A DNA stretch of 64,000 nucleotides, from the NCBI RefSeq assembly GCF_007004735.1, contig NZ_SSNL01000004.1, positions 620,001 to 684,000 of the forward strand, written 5' to 3'. This DNA comes from Salinigranum halophilum (GTDB lineage Archaea > Halobacteriota > Halobacteria > Halobacteriales > Haloferacaceae). A program made the position numbers and the translations under genes. The notes under the pieces are model-generated. The model worked only from the letters and a program-made list of their open reading frames with translations, searched no databases and was not told the origin of the DNA. This document shows positions 34,826-43,680 of the stretch, piece by piece (the first letter of the stretch is position 1; each line of letters starts with the position of its first letter).

Positions 34826-36290
34826 TTGACATCCTCCCCGCCCTAAAGGGCGAGGATTCCCGAGCGTTGGGATATTAAGGTTCGCAACCCACCTGTTCGC
34901 TCGGTGCGAAACGCCCCGAGGTTTGATTGAACAGGTAAGCTACTGGCCGTGCCAAACGACCGTTACTCATATCCTCCGTCGGAGGATTCTGAGTTATCTT
35001 TCTGCGAATATTCACCGCACCATTCACGTCCGCGTTCATCGCCGCACCGCACGACTCACAGACGTACAAACCACGCTCCACACGATTCGCATCACGCTTT
35101 CGACCACAACACGAACACGTCTTCGACGTGTCGCGCTCGCTCTTTCGGTCAACGAGGATACCATGTTCCTCGGCCTTGTATTCGAGCAACCGAGTGAAGC
35201 GGTCGAACTCCCAACCGTGGAGCTTCTTGTTCCCACGCTTCCCCCAATTCCGCGAGTCACCGTCCTCATCCTCACGAATCTTACTCAAGTCACCGATGGC
35301 GATGCGACCAACCTCGTGGTCGATGCACTGCTCAACGATGTGCTTGGCGAGGGCGTGCAGGAAGTGGTCTTTCCGACGCGAGAGTTTCTGTCGAGCGCGG
35401 AGCGCACGGCGCGACGGGCCGTTCTCGCCCTCCGTGTCGTACTCGTCGCGGGTGAAGTAGTGCTTGTCCTGTTTCAGCACGTTCCCCGGATACAACTCAG
35501 CGTCACCGTCGTCGTAGGCGATGGCGAGGTAGTTCTTGATGCCGAGGTCGATTCCAGCCGTCTTGTCACCGGGCGCGTCCTCGACAGGTATCTCGACCTT
35601 GCAGACGATGTGAAGCTCCCAACGGTCGCCGTTCCACACGGCTCGCACTTGCTGGATGTTCTCCACAGTCACGTCCGGTCGGGTTTCGTACTCACAGAGG
35701 ATGAAGTCCGAGCGGTGGTTCTTCAGGTTGAAGCCTTTGCTCAGACGGAGTTGGTTGTGCTTGGAATCGTGCTTGATGCCGTTCTGCTTCCACGTCACGG
35801 TGGAGCGTGGATGGTTGTCGCCTCGCTTTCGGTAGCTGGGTGGATTCGCGTCTGTGTCACCGTTCTTGCGCTTTTTGAACCAACCGTTGAACGACTCAGC
35901 AAGCTCTTCAAGAACTCGCTGACTTGACTGAGAATGCAGGTCACTGTATCGTTCGTGGTCTTTTAATTCGCGCTTGAGGTCGGCTTCGGACGGAATCTCG
36001 CCAGTTTCATCCCATTCTTGTTGGGCGTGGTATCGGGCGACGTTCCACAGTTTCGAGGCTGAGTGTCCGCAGTCATCGAGGTCGTCACTCACCTGTGAGT
36101 GGTTGACGATTTTCGCTCGATAGGTGCGGGTTGTTTCCAGCATCGGACTGTGCTCATAAGTACTTATGAGAATTATTATATTAAAAGTAACGACCAAGGC
36201 GTGGAATATCCGGCCTGCAATCGAACGTGGTTAGTGGAGGAATTGTCGGCTGTATCCCCGCCCTGAAGGGCGGGGTTTTAGCCTTGCAAC
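34826..36290 (-). mobile_element. IS1341-type element with intact tnpB
   Basis: Right end: TTGACATCCTCCCC with hairpin near 34836-34855. Left end: a perfect 8-bp hairpin CCCCGCCC-TGAA-GGGCGGGG at 36256-36275. The element holds a single tnpB and no tnpA. The same left-end consensus (GTGGAATATCCGGCC, then TTGTCGG) recurs around the tnpB fragment at 57.3 kb. Confidence 0.75.
34875..36143 (-). CDS. tnpB: TnpB, RNA-guided nuclease family (IS1341-type)
   Basis: A 422-residue protein from ATG 36143; the in-frame extension upstream is IS end sequence. RuvC-I is GIDLGIKNYL, RuvC-III is MNADVNGAVN, and a four-cysteine zinc site reads CSCCGRK and CESCG. The RuvC-II position reads IAIGDLSKI, with G where most TnpB have E, and D next to it. 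Many haloarchaeal relatives appear to share this GDL form, so activity is uncertain rather than excluded. The C-terminus ends FAPSEQVGCEP within the region expected to template the guide RNA. Confidence 0.9.
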   Translation of the reverse strand: MLETTRTYRAKIVNHSQVSDDLDDCGHSASKLWNVARYHAQQEWDETGEIPSEADLKRELKDHERYSDLHSQSSQRVLEELAESFNGWFKKRKNGDTDANPPSYRKRGDNHPRSTVTWKQNGIKHDSKHNQLRLSKGFNLKNHRSDFILCEYETRPDVTVENIQQVRAVWNGDRWELHIVCKVEIPVEDAPGDKTAGIDLGIKNYLAIAYDDGDAELYPGNVLKQDKHYFTRDEYDTEGENGPSRRALRARQKLSRRKDHFLHALAKHIVEQCIDHEVGRIAIGDLSKIREDEDGDSRNWGKRGNKKLHGWEFDRFTRLLEYKAEEHGILVDRKSERDTSKTCSCCGRKRDANRVERGLYVCESCGAAMNADVNGAVNIRRKITQNPPTEDMSNGRLARPVAYLFNQTSGRFAPSEQVGCEP

Positions 36291-36849
36291 TTCCATATAA
36301 GGGCTCCGGCGACTCAAGATGTGGAGGTCAATTGCTCACAACCGAAGTCGTGGGGTGATCACACTGTTGACACTCGAGCTGGGCGTCAACCGCCGATTCG
36401 ATTCGGTTCGGTTCGGTTCGTGACCCGCTGGGTATGGACCCACAGTGGATGTGTCTCTCGAACTGCGACGCGTGGGAACGCTTCGCCTCGGCGTCGCGGA
36501 CACGGCGTGTCCACTGGTCGTGTGGGTACTCAGTACGACGGACGCTTCCAAACGCGTCACTCATGCAGTGAGGAGTGAGCGGACTCGACGAGCGCCGAGC
36601 CGAACCGGCGTTCGCCCTCAACGCCGAGGACGTGACGGGTGCGGTGTGGATATCGACAAAGACCGATTCTGTCACTTCTCGAGTTCATATACGATGCCGA
36701 GCTAACCTGGAATACCCACATGAAGACTGACACACCGAGTCAACCGTGTTCTCGGACGAACCGGTTGCTCCACGAGAGTACACCGCCCCCTTGCGGCGAG
36801 AAGTATTTGATCAGGGCTGTTGCACACTCGCACAATACGGAGTCCTCGA
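36291..36849. other. Intergenic region; no clear gene
   Basis: The 559 bases include a short GGTTC direct repeat near 36405-36420 and a region (36430-36560) whose plus frame reads MDPQWMCLSNCDAWERFAS, possibly a decayed fragment. A promoter for the next gene is likely within 36790-36849. Nothing else could be supported. Confidence 0.45.
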
Positions 36850-38097
36850 ATGCCTGAGTTACAATCGCCGGATACGATCGCCCATCTCCTCGCGACGAGC
36901 GTCGGGTCGCCAGCTCGATTCTTCCTCGTCGACGAAACTGCGGCAATCCCGATCACGCCGTATCGCGACCGAACTGGTGTCAAGACGACCACGGTCCCTC
37001 TCTCGTCGTTCGACGCCGTGATCGAGCGGGCCGACGTCGACGATGGCGGACTCTCTCTCACCAGCTTCGGCGGGATTCACCTCCCTGAATCAGAGTGGCG
37101 CCGGATTGGTCTGAAAAAACACTGGCATGCTGACGACGTTGACCTCGAAGCGCCATTCACCGACCCCCGGCGACGGCTCGAACTCTGGGCGAGCCGCGAA
37201 GACAACCTGTGGGACGTGGATGACCCCGAGGAGCCGTCATATGACCACCTCGAAGACATCCCCGACGATTCCCCGCTTATCACCGAGTGGGAAGCACACT
37301 CGCCCAACGACGAACCACCACGGCCCTACGTCCCATTCGATAGGCCGACGCTCAGCGTGTACGCACTTCACGCTGAGGGGGCAGGCGATCCTCGCGGATT
37401 CGACCGAATCGAAGTCGGCGAGATCGCTCGCGTCGATATACTCGACGAGGGCGACCTCGATGAGTGGCCCGAAGACCCTGACATCGAGACACGAGAACTC
37501 GACGGTGAGCTCACCCCACCGCCGCGGTATCCCGACATCAACTACGACGACCTCGACGCACTCCCACAGACGAACGACGTTCTTCAGTCCATCTATACGA
37601 TTAATCGCCATGCCAAGCAGTTCGGTGAGCAAGCGGCCAGCGCGTACCACGCCGATCAGGGCGCAGAGGCACGCGCCTACTCGCTCCGGAAGCGGGCACT
37701 CTACCGGACGAAAACGGTCGCGATTCACCGACTCGTCAAAGCCGACCCCACCGCCGTCCGAATCGTCCGACACGAACTCAACGGGGATACCGAAACCTAC
37801 TGCCTGTCTCTCGCTCCGATTAATCGGGACGAAGACCGAGAGTATTCGTTTCACCAGCCGCTTGCCGCCGTCGCACCCGAACTGTTACACGACGTGACTG
37901 GGAGCGACGACCGCTCGACACTCCCGCTCGAAACAATCTCCTTCGATCCCACCAGCGAGACCGACTCCCTCGAACGCTCGCTGTCGGAGGCCATCAGCAC
38001 GCTTCGACAGCACGATCTCGACCCGGACGACTACCTCGATGCGACCGTTGTCGAAGACTACGAATGGAGCTACGAAATTTCCACCACGTTCTCCTGA
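36850..38097 (+). CDS. Conserved-looking hypothetical protein, acidic, soluble
   Basis: A 415-residue protein from ATG 36850. It has no signal, no membrane segment and no recognised motif. Regular haloarchaeal codon use, high Asp/Glu content and two compact halves (1-130 and 180-400) joined by an acidic Pro-rich linker support a real gene. The second half starts with a helical region (NRHAKQFGEQAASAYHADQG). It lies between IS1341-type sequences and an RNA ligase gene, on the same strand as the latter but 450 bp away. Confidence 0.75.
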   Translation: MPELQSPDTIAHLLATSVGSPARFFLVDETAAIPITPYRDRTGVKTTTVPLSSFDAVIERADVDDGGLSLTSFGGIHLPESEWRRIGLKKHWHADDVDLEAPFTDPRRRLELWASREDNLWDVDDPEEPSYDHLEDIPDDSPLITEWEAHSPNDEPPRPYVPFDRPTLSVYALHAEGAGDPRGFDRIEVGEIARVDILDEGDLDEWPEDPDIETRELDGELTPPPRYPDINYDDLDALPQTNDVLQSIYTINRHAKQFGEQAASAYHADQGAEARAYSLRKRALYRTKTVAIHRLVKADPTAVRIVRHELNGDTETYCLSLAPINRDEDREYSFHQPLAAVAPELLHDVTGSDDRSTLPLETISFDPTSETDSLERSLSEAISTLRQHDLDPDDYLDATVVEDYEWSYEISTTFS

Positions 38098-38205
38098 TGA
38101 GCTTCCAACGCACAACCCGAATGTCAACGGCTACTTCTCGGACTCACTCGCATAGACGACATCAGTCTTCCAGCGGCGAGTGGTTCTGAGGTTCTTCGCG
38201 GAGCA

Positions 38206-38256
38206 GTCAGTTACCCACGACTGACGTCGGGGGCTTCCTCCGTGCATCTGTGTGAC
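38206..38256. repeat. 51-bp solo transposon-end unit, copy 3 (most diverged)
   Basis: It starts GTCAGTTACCCACGAC, has a shorter hairpin (ACGAC/GTCG region), and ends GTGCATCTGTGTGAC. Same length and edges as copies 1, 2 and 4. Confidence 0.7.
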
Positions 38257-38553
38257 TACTGTGGTACTGACTGCGCCCTCGCTTCGCTCACTCTGACACG
38301 GGTCCGTCCCGGATACACACCACCGTCGCGAGTGTATAGGTCACAGAGGACAGTCGATGACGACCGCGCATCAAGCAGGCACCACCTCCAAAAATCGAGG
38401 ACGAAGTCGAGAGTGATCGACGATTGCAGTGCTCCTGTGGGGTAGACTGTCCAGACGTACGCCGACGAGTTGACGCCCCGAATCTGTGTCCGACCCGTTC
38501 GCCGAAAGGCTCTCGATGACGGGATGTGTGCGTCACTGTACACCAAAGACTCG

Positions 38554-39627
38554 ATGAAAGTCTATCCGAAAATCCCACGCTATGACCATCCCGTGGTGCC
38601 GTCGTCGTTCTTCGAACGAGACGACCTGACGCTTCTCGAAAAGTTCGACGGCAGTGCCTTCCGATTCACTCTCTACGACGAACGCGACACAGGAGCGTAT
38701 CCGGAGCCGGTCGTCGACGCTGCGGACGGAGACGGCAGTCTCGTCTTCGGGACACGACAAACGATTCGAGGGTCGCACCGCGACTCGCTTGCGACGGTCG
38801 ATGGTGCGTTGCATCGGGCTGTGCGCTGTCTGCGTGCGGGAATCGATCGGGACGCCCTTCGGGCTGCACACGACGAGTTCAATGGACCGCTCATCGTCTA
38901 CGCAGAGAACCTCGTGTACTCGACGCTCGATTACGGCTACGGCGACACGCCGCTGCCTGTGCTTGTCGGATTCGACGTCCTCCCGTATGCTGAGATCGAG
39001 ACGATGACGCCACCGGGGAATCCGTACGAGGAAACCTTCGAGGGGTTCCTCGGCAGAGAGGCTGCGTGGGACCTCTTCGAGCGGATTGCTCTCTCAGCCC
39101 CACCCGAGTTGTCGTTCGTCCCGGCGACGGTTCTCGAACACCCGTCCCGTGGGTTCGACCCCGACACGTACACGGTTCCACACTCCTCGCTCGCCGATGC
39201 CGTCCGCGCGGAGGGTGTCGTCATCCGGAGCGACGAGGCTGGCCGCCGGGTCAAGTGTGTCCGGGAGCGGTTCGAGGAGCTGAACCGTGAGCAGTTCGGA
39301 ACACCCCCCTCGGCGGCGGAGTCAGGAGCGGAGTACGTTGTCGCGACGTACTGTACGGCCGCACGAATCCGGAAACAGGTTCGATCGATGGTCGTCGAAG
39401 AGGGCCGAGAATTCGGACTGCACCTCAACGATGACCTGTACCCACGCGTCGTCGAGGACATCTGGGCCGAGCACTGGCCGGAGCTGATGCAACTGGACGT
39501 CTCCTTCACACCTGCGGACGTGTATCCGCTGGTTGCAAAGCGCTGTATCACCGAACTCCGGACAATGCAGACGAACGCCGAACTCAACGACGCCGACCCC
39601 ACAACCCTCTGGCGACATCTCGAGTAG
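38554..39627 (+). CDS. RNA ligase family nucleotidyltransferase (Rnl2-like)
   Basis: A 357-residue protein from ATG 38554. Covalent nucleotidyltransferase motifs are visible: motif I EKFDGSAFRF with the adenylation lysine, motif IIIa-like PLIVYAENLVY, motif IV EGVVIRSD and motif V RRVKCVRERF. The C-terminal 100 residues are helical. Such enzymes seal nicks in RNA, often after tRNA or rRNA cleavage. In this neighbourhood of PIN and HEPN ribonucleases a repair role is attractive but unproven. A TTAACCAAC inverted repeat lies just after the stop. Confidence 0.85.
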   Translation: MKVYPKIPRYDHPVVPSSFFERDDLTLLEKFDGSAFRFTLYDERDTGAYPEPVVDAADGDGSLVFGTRQTIRGSHRDSLATVDGALHRAVRCLRAGIDRDALRAAHDEFNGPLIVYAENLVYSTLDYGYGDTPLPVLVGFDVLPYAEIETMTPPGNPYEETFEGFLGREAAWDLFERIALSAPPELSFVPATVLEHPSRGFDPDTYTVPHSSLADAVRAEGVVIRSDEAGRRVKCVRERFEELNREQFGTPPSAAESGAEYVVATYCTAARIRKQVRSMVVEEGREFGLHLNDDLYPRVVEDIWAEHWPELMQLDVSFTPADVYPLVAKRCITELRTMQTNAELNDADPTTLWRHLE

Positions 39628-39642
39628 ATTATGTTCCTGAGT

Positions 39643-39673
39643 TTAACCAACAAACGGGACGTCTGTTGGTTAA
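39643..39673. promoter_or_regulatory. TTAACCAAC inverted repeat, copy 1
   Basis: TTAACCAACA and TGTTGGTTAA (10-bp perfect arms) are separated by 11 bp, 15 bp after the RNA ligase stop. Three similar sites occur at 46646, 59403 and 60786. The role is unknown: operator, partition site or recombinase site. Confidence 0.7.
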
Positions 39674-39773
39674 GACGGCCAGAACCTATCTCGAACGCGC
39701 CGGGCGCTCGACTCGGGGGGCTTGCTGTGCGCTTCAGCTCGCTCGCCTCCAGTGCTTAGGTCGCCCGCCTTCA

Positions 39774-39834
39774 TCGAACGACTCGCTCCGCTCGCCGTTC
39801 GAGCCATCCGCTCGCTTCGCTCGCGGAGACGCCG
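39774..39834. repeat. Degenerate twin-hairpin unit, copy 4
   Basis: Two imperfect hairpins lie side by side (39774-39802 with CGAACG/CGTTCG base and 3-nt loop TCC; 39807-39827 with TCCGC/GCGGA base and loop TTC), separated by GCCA and followed by GACGCCG. Mismatches in the inner stems suggest an old copy. It is 50 bp from an IS right-end relic. Confidence 0.5.
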
Positions 39835-39880
39835 AACGCCCGGCCCCGTTCAGTCCCTCGCACGAATACGAGGTGGAACC

Positions 39881-39908
39881 CCCACGACGTCACTCGTGGG
39901 CCACTGAC
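39881..39908. repeat. Solo IS right end supplying the stop codon of the ATPase gene
   Basis: CCCACGACGTCACTCGTGGG followed by CCACTGAC matches the right end of the element at 4243-4270. On the minus strand it encodes the final SVAHE and TGA of the DUF234 ATPase. Confidence 0.7.
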
Positions 39909-41317
39909 TGGTCGGCTCGTTCGAGAACAGCAACGACGTCGGACAACTCAACGAGGCGGAGGTCGTCACGTTCGTCTGCAGCCTCCTCGACCGAGCGTTT
40001 GAACCCAGAGCGGCTGAACAGAGCGAACTCATACGTCGGCTCACCACCTCCAGTGGGTGTCCAGTCGATATATTTCACGTCGTCTTCGAGACTCGAAAGC
40101 ACGTCATAGCCGAGGGGTTCACTGGTGAATTTCGCTTCACCAGCAATCAGCGTTGACTCGGCAGTTGGTGCGACAGCATCTATCTCCCGACCCCTGTACC
40201 ACCACTGGCTCGGTACCTGTGTGAGCTGGTAGTCTGCGTACAGTGCCGGCATTGCCTGGTGACAGAGCGATTCGAACGTTTCGCTGACGAAGTCCGGGAG
40301 CTCCGGTTCAATGAGATTCGCGTAGGCGTTCTCACCGTAGAGCTCGTACTGTCCCTCGCGGCCGTAGAGATACCGGAAGTAAAACCGGAATACGGGGTCC
40401 CGAATCCGGTACCGAGTCCGCTTGCTGCGCGCCGGGTCGGCGAGTGCTGGATGGTGCTTCTCGATGATTTGGAGCGTTTCCAGCCGGTCGAAGTAGTACG
40501 ACGTGTTGGTGCTCTCAATGCCAGCTCCCTGGGCAATCTCGTTTCGACTGCGGTTCCCGCTGGCCATCGACTCGAGAACCGAGAAATACGTGTTCACCTC
40601 GGTGAGCTCCATCTGTAGGACGATTTCTGGTTCGTCGTGCAGTGGGCCATCCGGGTCGCACAGCAGGCGCGTGATGTTCTCTCCAAGGGTCCGTGATACG
40701 TCGAGGGGGCTAAGATATCGGGGCGTGCCGCCGAAGACGCCATAGACGAACACCCGTTCTTCGGGATCGTACGTCGGCACGAACTCTTGGATGGAGCGAA
40801 ACGGCAGCGGGGTGAGTTCGAGACGGCCATTCGGTGTCTGAGACACGCGGCCGTAGAGTGGCGCACCGCCATCAAGAACGTGAGTGTGAATCATGCCGAT
40901 TGCAGAGCCTGTGAGTACGAGCGTTGCCTGACTCTCGTCGACGGCTGTATCCCACAGGTGCTGAATGACCGACGGAAGCCCCTCGTTCGACTCGATGAGG
41001 TACGGAAATTCGTCGATAACGATGACAGCGTCTCTGTCGGTGAGGTACGTCAAGAGCGGCTCCCACTCTTCTTTGACGGCCGTGATATCTGGATAGGTTG
41101 TCGCTGCTGCCTCGACGAATCGCCTGCGCTGTGTCGTCGCTGTGCCTTGGACTGCCTGATAGTACACGGCACCGTCGCGATCAGCAATCGATTGGCGAAC
41201 GAGTTCGCTCTTGCCGATCTGCCGACGGCCATAAATAATCGCGAGTTCGGCAGCGTCACTCTCATACAGAGTCTGCAACCGCTCGAGTTCATCGAGGCGG
41301 TTGACGAACTGGTCCAT
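39890..41317 (-). CDS. DUF234-type archaeal AAA+ ATPase
   Basis: A 475-residue protein from ATG 41317 (GTG 41341 possible). Walker A is degenerate but positioned in IIYGRRQIGKSELV, Walker B is AVIVIDEFPYLI, and the sensor region is TLVLTGSAIGMI. The C-terminal half holds a winged helix (NRSRNEIAQGAGIESTNTSYYFDRLETL), then DPVFRFYFRYLYG and the DUF234 nuclease-like core (GREIDAVAP, AGEAKFTSEPL). The D and ExK residues of a PD-(D/E)XK fold seem present. Proteins of this family spread with mobile DNA in archaea; a defence or element-maintenance role is suspected. Its last codons come from an IS end. Confidence 0.88.
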   Translation of the reverse strand: MDQFVNRLDELERLQTLYESDAAELAIIYGRRQIGKSELVRQSIADRDGAVYYQAVQGTATTQRRRFVEAAATTYPDITAVKEEWEPLLTYLTDRDAVIVIDEFPYLIESNEGLPSVIQHLWDTAVDESQATLVLTGSAIGMIHTHVLDGGAPLYGRVSQTPNGRLELTPLPFRSIQEFVPTYDPEERVFVYGVFGGTPRYLSPLDVSRTLGENITRLLCDPDGPLHDEPEIVLQMELTEVNTYFSVLESMASGNRSRNEIAQGAGIESTNTSYYFDRLETLQIIEKHHPALADPARSKRTRYRIRDPVFRFYFRYLYGREGQYELYGENAYANLIEPELPDFVSETFESLCHQAMPALYADYQLTQVPSQWWYRGREIDAVAPTAESTLIAGEAKFTSEPLGYDVLSSLEDDVKYIDWTPTGGGEPTYEFALFSRSGFKRSVEEAADERDDLRLVELSDVVAVLERADQSVAHE

Positions 41318-41479
41318 ACGGCCAGTTGGTGTGAGACGCACATATGAGCTCCGAAATTATGAATTGGACTATAATAGTTTGAACTATAATACTTCGGCCA
41401 ATAACGAGTCGGGTGAAATATTCGAACAGTCACCGGACATACTCGTCGATGGGCGCTTCCAGCCAGCCACGTTCGTGCT

Positions 41480-41530
41480 CCCAGAAGGACCAGGCGGAAG
41501 CCGACGGGTACTCGGTCGGCCGATGGACCT
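41480..41530. repeat. Relic of an IS1341-type left end
   Basis: CAGGCGGAAGCCGACGGGTA and CTCGGTCGGCCGATGGACC match the left end at 2780-2850 with the hairpin removed. It is 28 bp from solo unit copy 4, so the two may be the remains of one element. Confidence 0.6.
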
Positions 41531-41557
41531 CGGTTACCGACTGCCCGCTGTCGATAC

Positions 41558-41608
41558 GTCAGTGACTCACGAGTGAACTCGTGGGCTTCCGCCTTGCTTC
41601 TCTGTGAC
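41558..41608. repeat. 51-bp solo transposon-end unit, copy 4
   Basis: It starts GTCAGTGACTCACGAGTGAA and ends TTGCTTCTCTGTGAC. It is nearly identical to copy 1, indicating recent spread. Confidence 0.8.
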
Positions 41609-41893
41609 CAGAGTCAATGGGAGTGTCCGGCGGTCCCGACCTCGAAGAAGGATAGGACATCGACTTCGACATCCAGCAGGCTCCCAAGGGTCCCCGCGCG
41701 ACGAACGTCATCTGCAACTAGCTCCGAGTTTCGACCGTCGTCTTCCGATGACGACCTGTCGACTCCGTTCTTTCGCACTGCGCACTGATACACCTGAGAG
41801 CCGGAGGTGTGAGTCACGAGGGGCGTCAAGCAGGGCGCTCACCGGGACTAACCACGGCGTCTCCGAACCATGGTCGAGGGCGGGAGCCGACGA

Positions 41894-42229
41894 CTATGCG
41901 TCGGTCTCGCCGACCTCGCCACTCGCGGACTGGTCGGACAGCGCCGTCTCGAGCGTCCGCTCGACGACGTCGACTGCGCGCTCGATGCTCTCGTAGGAGT
42001 TCGTGCCGGCGCTCCGACACCCCTTGACGAAGTCGACGCGGACGGCCGCGTCGCCGAGAACGTCGGGCCGGACCTGTACCTTCCCTGCAGTACAGACGCC
42101 CTCCTCGCTCGGGAGTCGGTACTCGACGAGGCCGCTGGTCTCGACCGTCCGCGTCCACGCCGCCGGCGGGTCGGCCGGCAGGGCGGCGGCGAGTCGCTCC
42201 GGGTCGGCTGCGGAATCGTTCAACGACAC
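41894..42229 (-). CDS. Small conserved-looking hypothetical protein
   Basis: A 111-residue acidic protein. The centre (PAAWTRTVETSGLVEYRLPSEEGVC and VRVDFVKGCRSAG) alternates hydrophobic strands, then an amphipathic helix follows (YESIERAVDVVERTLETAL). No family was recognised. Codon use is typical of the host chromosome. It is followed by another minus-strand gene upstream across 117 bp. Confidence 0.65.
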   Translation of the reverse strand: MSLNDSAADPERLAAALPADPPAAWTRTVETSGLVEYRLPSEEGVCTAGKVQVRPDVLGDAAVRVDFVKGCRSAGTNSYESIERAVDVVERTLETALSDQSASGEVGETDA

Positions 42230-42346
42230 TGCCGTTGTCTACGGCGACGACAGACAAGCGTCTTGTGACGGGTGCGAGAGCACTTCCGAGTGGGCCTGAC
42301 CGCGAGTCCGACGACAGCCGTCGCGGGTCGTGGTTGTCGACGGCTC

Positions 42347-43003
42347 TCAGATTCCGTACGGATTGTATTCGGGGCGGCTGTCGGTCCCCAGTTCGCAGTC
42401 GTAGCGTCCCCTGAGTCGCTCAGCAGTCGACGTCCCCGCGTCGGTGAAGAGGTAGACGACACCGTACGGCACCGAGTGCGACGACGCCTCGGGCGGGTCG
42501 GGGTCGACGAACACGGCCTCGACGGCGGGCCTCCCGAGTTCCGGAACGGACGCGAACTCCGACTCGAGCGGCACCAGTCCGCTCAGGACGCTCGGGACGA
42601 ACGCCTCACTCGGAAGCGGCGACCGTGGCTGGACGACACAGACACCGACCGGCGTTCCGTCCTCCTCGAGGACCGTGTAGCTCGGTTCCGTCTGGCCGGG
42701 CGTCCACGAGTCGCGGGCAGTCGCGGGCGGTTCCGCGTCCACGGCGAAGGACGTCCGCACCCGGCCGACTCGCTCGACCGCCTCGAACCGCCACGGGTCC
42801 GTCTCGTCGCCCGCGTCGCCGACGAGCGTCGCCTCCACGAGATCGCCCGTTCGGAGGTCGTCGACAGTGGCTTCGAGCGCGTCGTCGGCGTACCCAGACT
42901 GGTAGACCGAGTAGAGGACGGGTGACTCGGTGGACTGCACGTTGATGTGTGGGACCGACTCGATGACGCGGTAGACGCGGAACTGCCCCGACCGTTCGTC
43001 CAT
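42347..43003 (-). CDS. Hypothetical haloarchaeal protein, about 218 residues
   Basis: A soluble acidic protein from ATG 43003. The N-terminal half (RVYRVIESVPHINVQ, DLVEATLVGDAGDETDPWRFEAVERVGRV) looks like a beta-rich OB-type fold. The C-terminal half carries PTGYGVVYLF-like strands and ends RYDCELGTDSRPEYNPYGI. No enzymatic motif was recognised. Composition is that of a housekeeping haloarchaeal gene, unlike the IS-rich flanks. Confidence 0.7.
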   Translation of the reverse strand: MDERSGQFRVYRVIESVPHINVQSTESPVLYSVYQSGYADDALEATVDDLRTGDLVEATLVGDAGDETDPWRFEAVERVGRVRTSFAVDAEPPATARDSWTPGQTEPSYTVLEEDGTPVGVCVVQPRSPLPSEAFVPSVLSGLVPLESEFASVPELGRPAVEAVFVDPDPPEASSHSVPYGVVYLFTDAGTSTAERLRGRYDCELGTDSRPEYNPYGI

Positions 43004-43081
43004 GTCTTCGAGTGGTGTCACGACGCCGTATAGCTGCTGGCAGGCGGCTATGAGCGCGACGGCACACCCGATTCACGATCG

Positions 43082-43366
43082 ACGTTCGGTCTTGACGACG
43101 GCGAAACCGATGGCATCGTTCTCGCGAACGCGCTTGACGTCGACGGGTTTCTGACCGATGAGTTCGGCGGGACGAATTTTGCGCTCATTCATGCAGTCCT
43201 ACAGGGCCCGCGGATCATCCCGACACCACGGCTCATCGTCGAGTACGCTCGGAACAGGCATATGAGCCACGAGGAAGCTGGAACGCTGACCACGACGATC
43301 AGTCCGCGTCGGAGCTGGGAGAACAGCCCCTACGTCACACAATTGTTCCAACGCCTTGACGCGTAA
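43082..43366 (+). pseudogene. C-terminal fragment of a PIN-domain toxin
   Basis: One frame without a start reads LDDGETDGIVLANALDVDG, then FLTDEFGGTNFALIHAVL and ends TQLFQRLDA. The string of D and E residues around DDGET and TDEF matches the second half of haloarchaeal PIN toxins. The N-terminal half, with the first catalytic aspartate, is absent. There is no upstream antitoxin gene. The remnant adjoins an IS-rich segment that probably removed the rest. Confidence 0.7.
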
Positions 43367-43493
43367 CCGGTCTCCAAGTGAGGACTCCGAACACCCAGCC
43401 TGCCTCGTCAATCGGTCGTGAACGTCGCGGAGGAGGGTGCGCTGTGTATAGCGGTCGCGACCGGCAAAAAAATCATACTGTGAGAGCGGAGGA

Positions 43494-43664
43494 TTAGCTC
43501 GTGGCGCGGTCAGCCACGTCGGTCATCTGTTCGCGGGTGGCTTCCACATCCGAGTAGAGTTCCAGTGCGTGCTTGATGAGTCGGCGATCCGCCTCGTTCT
43601 CACGCCAGAACGCGATTTTATGACACACAACCGACTCAATCGAGATGGAAACAGTCCGACCCAA
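43494..43664 (-). pseudogene. 3' fragment of an unknown small gene cut by an IS element
   Basis: An open frame reading SISIESVVCHKIAFWRENE and then RLIKHALELYSDVEATREQ ends at TAA 43494. Upstream it runs into the right end of the IS1341-type element (TAGTTCAC boundary at 43665-43672). Amphipathic composition suggests a real helical protein. Family not recognised. Confidence 0.4.
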
Positions 43665-43680
43665 GGTGAACTACCCTCCT

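Noticed and set aside
35036-35927. Plus-strand 334-codon frame over the tnpB at 34875
   Set aside because: Shadow of the TnpB frame; no motif and biased Val/Thr content.
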